Below the pieces are notes generated by a model. It was not told where the DNA came from, made no database searches, and saw only the letters and a list, made by a program, of their open reading frames with translations. The position numbers and the translations under genes were made by a program. Positions 55,901 to 64,000 of a stretch of 64,000 nt of DNA are shown one piece after another (the stretch's first letter is position 1; every line of letters starts with the position of its first letter). Source of the DNA: Tetracentron sinense (lineage: Eukaryota; Streptophyta; Magnoliopsida; Trochodendrales; Trochodendraceae); NCBI GenBank assembly GCA_015143295.1, contig CM026568.1, positions 36,588,441-36,652,440 on the forward strand, in the 5' to 3' direction.

Positions 55901-58900
55901 CCCCCGCCTTCGACTATTTTATTGCATTTTATTGCCCAAATCGACCCCTTTTGGTGCTGCTCTTCTCCATTTTTATTGCTTGTGACGAAAACTATGACAG
56001 GGGCCCAGTAGAAGTGAAAAATTGGTTGATGACAATCAATCAAAGGGGTGAATTTTGGTGGAGATGATGTAGGTATAAGTTTATTTCACCCTGTCTATGG
56101 TTCATGAGAGAGGTCTTCATTTCATTATATAATGTTGTATGAATACTCTCCTTAATTTAGATTGTCTATCGTGATTTTTTGTCTTCGCTTTTGCTCTTAA
56201 CTTTCAATAACTGACAGACTGTTCTTTATTAAAAAAATTTGTTTTTGAAGAAAGTTTTTCTGATATGGCTGTCTGATAGGTTTATTTCATTCTTGTCAAA
56301 TTTCACGAACTGAGTAGGCTTAATTCAGATGAGTTGCAAATAGGGGTGTAAACGAGCCGAGCTGGGCACTGCTCGAGCTCGGCTCGTTGGAATTTTATAG
56401 AAGCTCAGGCTTGGCTCGGCTCGGCTCGGCTCATTGGAATTTTACAAAAGCTCAGGCTCGTCTCGGCTCGTCCACAAATTGTTTTGCTCGAGCTCGGCTC
56501 GATAATTTTTTATTTTTTTTAAAATACATTGAAAAGCACTAAATTCAAAAAAAATAAATTAAAAGGGCATTTTTTTTTTTGGGATGTCATTGACTCATGT
56601 GAAAGCTTGAGTTAAAACTTAAAACGGAAATAATTATGTTAATGTATACTAAATATATTTTACCAAAAAAAAGTTATACTAAATATATAATATAAATTTA
56701 ACTTTTAAAGGTATTATTATAAAATTAATCGAGCCGAGCTGAGCTGAGCTGAGCCACCTATTGTTCAAGCTTGGCTTGTTTATTTTTTCGAGCTCACTTT
56801 TAAGGATCGGCTTGGCTCAACGAGCCCAAAGTAAAAGCTCAAGCTCAGTTTATTTCTAGTCAAGCCGAGCTGAGCTGGCTCGGCTCGTTGACACCCCTAG
56901 TTGCAAACTGTTTTTCCAAGTTTGGAAACTATTGATTGAGCTTTTTTTTTTCATTTTATTATAACTATCATCTTTTAAAAAAATATAAAAATATTTGTTG
57001 TTATTACTTCACTTTTGCCTTTGGGCTCTTCTTATAGTTCCAGCTACTGATATGCATTCATTCCGTGTTGCAACTGATCTTGGTTTCCCTATTTTTTTCC
57101 TATTCTTTTTGTTTGTTATATGTGGCGGACAGTGGTGGAAGAGACCTTAGCGGGAACAAACGCACAAACAAGGAACAGTCTTTTGACCAGAAGTTTGACA
57201 AATCGAACGAAGCACTGCGAGTCAGTTGCAAGAAAGGTTATCCAGTTCGAGTTGTGAGGTTAGAGTTATGTTTGGAAAGTCTTTTGTAATTCAGTAGTTG
57301 AAGTATGGAACTATACCTGGATAAAGGTCCAAAGTAAGCAATTTTTTTTTGAGATTTCAGACCCTGGTCCGGACAAATTTTTTGAAATTTTGACCTATTG
57401 AGAGTTAAAATTAGAAAAAATGAAAATGGAAACAATGCATGGGAAGGTAGAAACTGTGTTAGACTTAGAATATAAGGCAATTCTGCATCAATCAAGGAAG
57501 GTATATATCAATAACTCCCCTATATATTGGGGATCAAATACGACAATATATACACAACAAATATTTATTCTTTTCTCATGCTCTTGCTATCTATCAACAC
57601 TTTTCTTATCATGACCAATATTTTGTTTTCCTATTTTTTTCATTCAGCTGAAATCTGGATCCCAAATTAACATAAACTCCACAACATTTTGGCAGCGATA
57701 TTATTAAATTTTCGGCCAAAAATATAATTTTTCCCAATCTGTGAATGTATTTTATTTGATTTTTTTTTATCATTTTATATATTTTTCAATCAATAAAATA
57801 AAAATTAGCATGTTTTCGGAAAGTCATACATAAAAACTAAAATATGTTAGTTTATCTAAATTTTAATAGCTATATTCTTAAAAGACATTTAAGAGTATAT
57901 CTGTAGTTCTCTGAAACCTAGGAGACAATCTTAGTTGCCTACTATGGTTATCTATAATATTAATAGCTATGAATACATAGTATGATACTATGTAATTGTG
58001 CCAAAAAAAGGATGCTATGTATTTTTCTGGAAGGTAGAACCTAAACATCTTTATCCTCTTAGTTTATAAGACACTATGTTTATCTACAAATATGTAACCT
58101 TAATAGCTACATTTTCAATATAATTTTAGTAGATAAACTTTTGTTTCGCTATCTATTATATTAAGTAGGTTATTTTAATTGCTATAAAATATTACAATAA
58201 ACAAAAAACACATTATCATTTATCAAACATATGGTTAAGAAACCTAACAAAAAATAATCCAGTTTATTATCTAAAGGATTTATAAAAATCAAATAGAATA
58301 ATATAGAAAATATAAAGTAGATATATTATTAGAATTAGCAATTTATTATCAAAATTATAATTTGTAATATTGTAATAATTATATAATAAAAAATTTAGAT
58401 TTGCAAAATAATTCATTTATGTAAGTTCATTTAATTACCATTTGTTATCTAAGTTCCAGAAAATAACCTAATATTATTATTAAATCTAAATAAACTAGAT
58501 GGGTATATGGGCATTTATATTTTTTTTAATAAAAGTGTTTTCACCGAATCAGTATAAACCACTGAAATTTATGTAAACCCTAATTTTATAGAATATGAAT
58601 TTTAAAGTGAGTCTATTACCTCTAGAAAACCGATTCATGAGATATATCTATTATCCTAATTTTCATTTTTTACTCGGAATTATCCAAGATATGAGATTAC
58701 TCGCAATGTCTTAAATAGAGTGAAAATTGGAAAATCCAACAAAATTTAGAAGGTGCCATTTTGAACTAAAAAAGGGTCAAATCTTCAAATTTACGTACGC
58801 AATTTCAAAATATCTTATCCGGAATTTTTTGTTAAAAAAATCTAAAAATTTCAGCCCCAATAATTTGCAGTCCATTCTTTACCCTGTTTTTGTTTTAAAC

Positions 58901-61900
58901 ATTTGGCCAAAACCAAAATTTCGCAAATTTTCATTTAATTTTGAAAGGTGGTCTGGATACATAACCTCTGAGGTCTTAAATTTTCTCCGTCTATAAAACA
59001 TTTCACATGTTTAGACCTTATCTAACACCGAACCAGGTTGTACAAAACCTAAAGTCAGGTTTCCTAAAACGTGGGCATCCCAATATATTTTAAACAAACA
59101 TCCGGCAGGGCACAACATCCATTCAAAGGCCATGGAGATGGAGCTTTTTGAGCTAGGGCAGGAAAATCCAAGTTCAGTCAAATTGTATGTCTAACTTCTA
59201 CCATGCTAATCATCGTATACATTTCTACCTCAAAAATTAGGGGTCAAAACAACGTACTTTTAGATACTAGGCTAATAGCCAATAGATTCAGCGTGGGCCT
59301 TTTTTCCCCTTTCTTTTTACAAACCATATTTATTATAATTAGTCTAAGGGTACTCCCAAATCAGTGTTTTAAAACACAAAAAGTCAAAAACACGACTCGA
59401 CTCGGAACCTTGCCGAGTAGAGTTAACTTGGGCAAATCTCGTCCGAGTAAAGATATTAGACTCGGAACATATATAATATTTTTCTAAATACTATATATAT
59501 GGTAATATTTCAAAATTATTAAAAAAACATGCCTAAAATGAGATATATAATTCAATATATACTAAACACCCCCCTTTTGTTTCGTATTTAAGGTGTGTTA
59601 AAAAAAAACACAATTTAGTCACTCGGGTAGGCCGGTTACTTGATTTTTTGTTATAACAAAAAAAATACATAACTCAGGCAAGTCAAAGCGAGTCAGGACG
59701 AGTTACTCAGTTTTCAGTGTCACTTCCGAGTTTTACCTGAAACTCGACTCGAAATTCGACCGAGTCAAAACTTGGCCGAGTCGAGTCTACTCGGCCGAGT
59801 TTCGGGTTGACTAGCTGAGTTTTAATACAAAGACCTAACTCCTAACCGTTTAACTCAAATTTTAAACGGTTAGGATTAGAGTTGGCGTGACATTAAAAAA
59901 ACAAAATAAGCCAAGCCAAATAATGGCCGTTAGTGGTTTGTTATAAATGGTTAGGATTAGGGAGTATATTTGGGACTGCCCATAGACCGACTCTATTTAT
60001 TAAATCACAAAGAATGACACCTACGTTAAGTTTTAGAAAATCCAACGGTTTTACCTTTCAAAAAATAAAAAATCCAATGGTTCGAATCTACCGCTTGAGG
60101 TCAATACATTTTCCAGAAGAAAAAAGCTTAGTGCTTACTCTTTGAATAAAAGAGGGTACTTTATGTTAGAGTTTCCTAAAAGTTGGACACGTTCCTCTCT
60201 CTGGTTTTTTTCAAAAGCCTGTCCACTTCTAAGTCCAGATTAATATGACTTGTCTGTGGCGTGATCAAGATACGTAAGAAAAGGAAGAGCATGGTTGTAG
60301 ATTTGGTTTGGCTTAAACAACATTTAGTGTGCCAGTTGGGATTGAGTTGTTTGCACTACAACCTCTAATAGCAAGTCTTTTTAATTATATGATTCATGCA
60401 TAAATTTATGTCTGGAATCATTATTGCCTTATATTGTATCATTAGTACACTAAGTACTATCTGATGCTTAATGATAATGGCTGAGATAATTTTTTTTATA
60501 GTATTATGTCCTAGTCAACCTAAAGCCGCCAATGTCTTCCCAAGTCAGTGTAAGGACCTATCCCAATTCAAAAGGTGCCCTTCTCTTACTCACTTGAGTT
60601 GTACTGATCATGGAATAGGCATCTGTGAGTAATTATGGTTCCAAAAATACCAATAAAAAATTATGGGTGCAAGAGTAGGAATTTAAATCCTTGGACGGTT
60701 TGTAGGCTCCTTGTTTAAATCTTTTACTGTTGCGTCCTTCTGAACTGAAATTTCCCCTCTTAATCAGATGTGTTTTTGGTGTATAAGTGATTCAGTGCAA
60801 AGGAGCCGAACTTCTAATCCTTGATGATATGCTTTCTTTCTTTCCAATGTCAGGTCCCACAAGGAGAAACGTTCTTCCTATGCCCCGGAAACTGGGGTAA
60901 GGTATGATGGAATTTACAGGATTGAGAAATGTTGGCGCAAAGTTGGAATTCAAGTAAGATTAGTTGATAATCAAATATTGAGACTGCCCATTAGGTTGCA
61001 TTCCTGCTAAACAGTTTTGCTGATGAGGTTGTTGTGTATTAGGGTTTTAAGGTCTGCAGATATCTCTTTGTTCGATGTGATAATGATCCTGCACCATGGA
61101 CAAGGTTTGTGTTTTGTCACTTAGTGCCCTAATGAGAACATCTTCTGCTTTCTCTCTCTAGTCTCTTCCCCTCTTTCTCTCTCATGTATTCAGTTATGCA
61201 AATTGCGTTGCAGCGATGAACATGGGGATTTTCAGAGACCTTTGCCAGTCATTAATGAGCTAAAAGAGGCAACTGATATCACAGAACGGAAGGAAAGCCC
61301 ATATTGGAATTATGATGTGAGCTAATGCTATTATTTCTTATTTTTAAACTAGATTTCTTTCTGGTTTTATTACTTCCACTCGCTGGGGATTGTCTTCTGG
61401 GCAACCACATTGCTGAGTAGAGAAGGATAAATTATCGAATAAGTACAGATTATTGCTAATAGATAGAGGAAATTATCTCATTAGACAAGATAAATGACAC
61501 TCAGGTTACAAGTGTAATCTACTATTTGTTCCTTTAGCGTTTGCAGCCTGGAACACTTTAGTTTTATCATCTAGAGATCATGAATTATTTTGTTACATGC
61601 CATAGCTTTGTTTCTTCATGTACTTAGATCTACTGTTTTATTTTTCCCAGGATGAAGAAGGTTGCTGGAAATGGAAAAAGCCTCCACCACTCAGCAGAAA
61701 ATCATTGGATACTGTAAATCCAGAGGACAGAAAGAGGTCGAGGAGAGCTATTAGAGAAGCACAAAATATGTCTGTAAGAGAGAAGCTCCTCAAAGGTGTG
61801 GTTCCCCTATTATCCATACATAATATGCATCATCCCCACATGCACTTATTCAACACCTGAGTTTTCCTGGCCCTGAAAATTGACCTAGTTGTCAATAATA

Positions 61901-63359
61901 CATATTTTATAGGTAGTCTTCCATTATATTTGTTGAAAGGATATTATGTGTTCATTTGGATTTTGTGTGATTGATCATGCAGAGTTCAGCTGCCTCATCT
62001 GTCGGAAAGTGATGACTCTTCCACTTACGACCCCTTGTGGTCATAACTTTTGCAAGCCTTGTTTGGAGGGTACCTTTGCTGGTCAGACTTTTCTGAGAGA
62101 CAGATCATGTGAGGGCAGACGGATGCTACGAGTGCAAAAGAATGTCATGAAGTGCCCTTCTTGCCCAAATGACATCTCAGACTTCCTTCAAAATCCACAG
62201 GTATGACATACAGATCTCTTATGCAATTTACTACTTATTTCAGTATGGGAGGACGAATAAACAATCCCTTGTATAGTAAATGTGGTGAACATGCTAGGTG
62301 GTACGATTCATTCCAAGTGTGCCACCCGGGTAATTTCATACACATGAATTGACAGGATTATTTGTAAAGTTCTGATTAGAGGACCACAAGGTCCTCTTCT
62401 AATCTGACCACTCCAATCAAGTTTCAACACATTGGGAAAGAGAAATAAAAAAATTCATTGACACAAGTTAGTTTGCAATTGGGTGGTCAGTTTGGATTCT
62501 TTGGAAGAGGACCCTGTGGTCTGTTTTCCATTTTCCTTTTTTGTTTGTGCCTGTCTACACACATGTTGCTTAAGACTGCTGCACATATCATACTGTTGGA
62601 AGATTAACGAATGTGATTCAGTGATTGAGATAAAAAGTCTACAAAATGTTATGTAGTTTGTTCAATGTTAGACGTAGCAAATTTCTTATAGTTCAATAAT
62701 ATATTTATAGGGAATTTGGATTTTACTTTTGGGAAAAGGCTTAAAAAAATTTCCTCGAGGGCACCTGGTTTATGAATTTGAGGGATTGACTGTGACAGGT
62801 TAATAGAGAACTGATGGATGTTATAGAATCACTTCAGCGTAAAACTGAAGAGAATGAGGAGAATGTGGAGGAGTTGAGTGAAGAAGAAAGCGATGGCACA
62901 GAGAAGAAGCCTGTTGCTATGCCTGTAGATACCGAAGCCAGCAATATAAATTCTGAAATGCCGGAAGGTGGAAATAATGACATGCAGAGTCTTCCAATTG
63001 AGAGCAAGCCTAAGAGGACTTACAAGAAGAAGAAAGCTAGCGGTGAGGATTGCTCGTTGAAGCTTAACAATGGGGAGAAGAGCAAGAAATCTGTAGAGGA
63101 GAAGCCTGATGATGTGAATGGTGACACTAAAGTTAGCACTGTTAAGTCTGAAATGCTAGGTGGCAATAAAGCCTTACAAGCTCCTCCAACTGAGATTAAA
63201 CCTAAGCGAACTTATAGGCGAAAGGTAGTTAATGGTGGGGATTCCATGCCAGATGTTGGGGTGAAGACCAGGAGCGAGAAGGTTCAAGAGGCAGTGGATG
63301 AAGGAAATGATTCCCCATCAAGTCCTTTCCATGTTCGATCTGATGATGACTTTGAATGA
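52924..63359 (+). CDS. ORTHRUS/VIM-type E3 ubiquitin ligase (PHD-RING-SRA-RING)
   Basis: Nine exons join in phase: 52924-53406, 54991-55523, 57133-57258, 60854-60953, 61043-61104, 61214-61316, 61651-61795, 61983-62200 and 62799-63359 (2,331 nt, 776 residues). All introns are GT-AG. Domains are a PHD finger (CMLC...CKTC...HVSC...CPDC, residues 15-60), RING 1 (CSFC, PCGHSFCLKC, CAKC, 149-187), an SRA/YDG domain (about 256-430, with VGESWEDRMECRQWGAHLPH, YDGIYRIEKCWRKVG, YLFVRCDN), and RING 2 (CLIC, PCGHNFCKPC, CPSC, 521-578). The family binds hemimethylated and CHG-methylated DNA in the nucleus and ubiquitinates targets to maintain CG methylation, like UHRF1. The tail (591-776) is longer than in Arabidopsis VIM1, acidic then basic, with KPKRTYKKKK and KPKRTYRRK. 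Introns 2 and 3 carry repeats. Exact paralogue cannot be told. Confidence 0.95.
56341..56899. mobile_element. hAT-type MITE with perfect 8-bp target duplication, intron 2 of the VIM-like gene
   Basis: Ends TAGGGGTGTAAACGAGCC and GGCTCGTTGACACCCCTA are inverted, and GTTGCAAA flanks both sides exactly (56333-56340 and 56900-56907). The 559-bp body consists of GAGCTCGGCTCG-type repeats and AT-rich sequence, without coding capacity. The intact duplication suggests a fairly recent insertion. Confidence 0.9.
59363..59830. repeat. Degraded CGAGTC-rich repeat in intron 3 of the VIM-like gene
   Basis: Begins near CAGTGTTTTAAAACAC and ends near GAGTTTTAATACAAAG, which are weakly inverted; the body carries many GACTCG and CGAGTC motifs like the element at 9735-10180. 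No clear target duplication. Intron 3 (57259-60853) is otherwise AT-rich with nothing else recognised. Confidence 0.5.
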
Positions 63360-63792
63360 TGGTTTCTTGGGGCATTTGGTGGTACTGGGCAGTGGATCTT
63401 TTTTGAGTAGTAAAATGAAGAATTTATTGCTAAGTTGCAGAACTAATATCATTGCAGATTAGTGGATCTTTTGAGAACATTGAAGACATTTCGGGCATCT
63501 GGGGATTGGACGTCATTGATGCTTTTGGAAACTTTTTGAGAATGTTGAAATCCAATAGCAATCCATGCTTTTGTTGAAGATGCTCCATTAAAATGGAACA
63601 GGTGATCAGATTTCCAAATTTTTGAAGAGTTGGCATTTTGTGAATGAAAATGTTTATACATGTCCTATGTTTTTTCTATGCCTTTTGAACAATATATTTA
63701 CATATTGAATTGAAACCTTCATATTAAAAATAGTGGAATTTCATTATTGCTTTTGTTGCTAAAGAAGAGTTTTGTTAGCCCTTATTGCTTAG

Positions 63793-64000
63793 AGCATTCC
63801 TAGCAAGTCTCACCAAAATAACTTTTTTTGGTTATTTTGGTGAGTCAAAACACTAAAAATTGCAAAAAAGGTTTCCAGCTGCCTCTTCAAAATAACCATA
63901 ATAACCATTTTGGTTTGGTGAGTGTACACTACTCACCAAAACCAAATATTTCTCTCCCTTCTTTTTTGTGGTCCCACAATAATAAAATAATGTTTTTGTC
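63793..64000. mobile_element. MITE-like hairpin sequence, cut by the window end
   Basis: Inverted segments are visible: CTCACCAAAATAAC with GTTATTTTGGTGAG around a T-rich loop, and GGTTTGGTGAGTG with CACTACTCACCAAAACC. The opening AGAGCATTCCTAGCAAG is a typical start of small plant MITEs. The other end lies beyond the window. Confidence 0.5.

Overview
The window is nuclear DNA from a flowering plant, most likely a eudicot. The evidence is spliced genes with GT-AG introns, AT-rich spacers, and a dense load of plant-type transposable elements: L1 and RTE LINEs, Ty1/copia and Ty3/gypsy-like LTRs, hAT, MULE and PIF elements, SINEs, and a degraded endogenous caulimovirid. I cannot name the species. 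No operons, CRISPR arrays or bacterial features are present.

Three host genes can be read. (1) At 1056-3357 (+) are the last five exons of a SEC14-like (CRAL-TRIO) lipid-transfer protein; its first exon is outside the window or unrecognised. (2) At 10547-25482 (-) is a complete nine-exon glycyl-tRNA synthetase of 691 residues. One intron is 9.1 kb and holds two dead LINEs. (3) At 52924-63359 (+) is a complete nine-exon ORTHRUS/VIM-type PHD-RING-SRA-RING ubiquitin ligase of 776 residues, a reader of methylated DNA. A fourth host locus, 4798-5277 (-), keeps the mitochondrial presequence exon and the iron-sulfur-binding end of the Rieske protein of complex III but lacks the middle, so it is probably a pseudogene.

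Between the genes: a caulimovirid fragment (coat and protease regions, no reverse transcriptase) lies at 5594-8820. A MITE cluster lies upstream of the synthetase at 25.6-27.0 kb. From 27.0 to 31.6 kb is a direct duplication interrupted by a copia solo LTR and a truncated copia element, followed by a foldback repeat. A 2.75-kb MULE with about 200-bp inverted ends and a 9-bp target duplication lies at 31567-34311; it carries relics of a transposase N-terminus and a Ulp1-like protease. Three related long solo LTRs lie at 39.5-48.4 kb, two with perfect 5-bp target duplications. Further hAT-like and PIF elements follow.

The region looks like ordinary gene-poor plant chromatin with nested insertions. 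I see no convincing new multigene system. The points most worth a second look are the truncated Rieske locus, the Ulp1-bearing MULE, the solo-LTR trio with a shared conserved block, the abundant palindromic MITE family, and the duplicated basic tail of the VIM-like protein.
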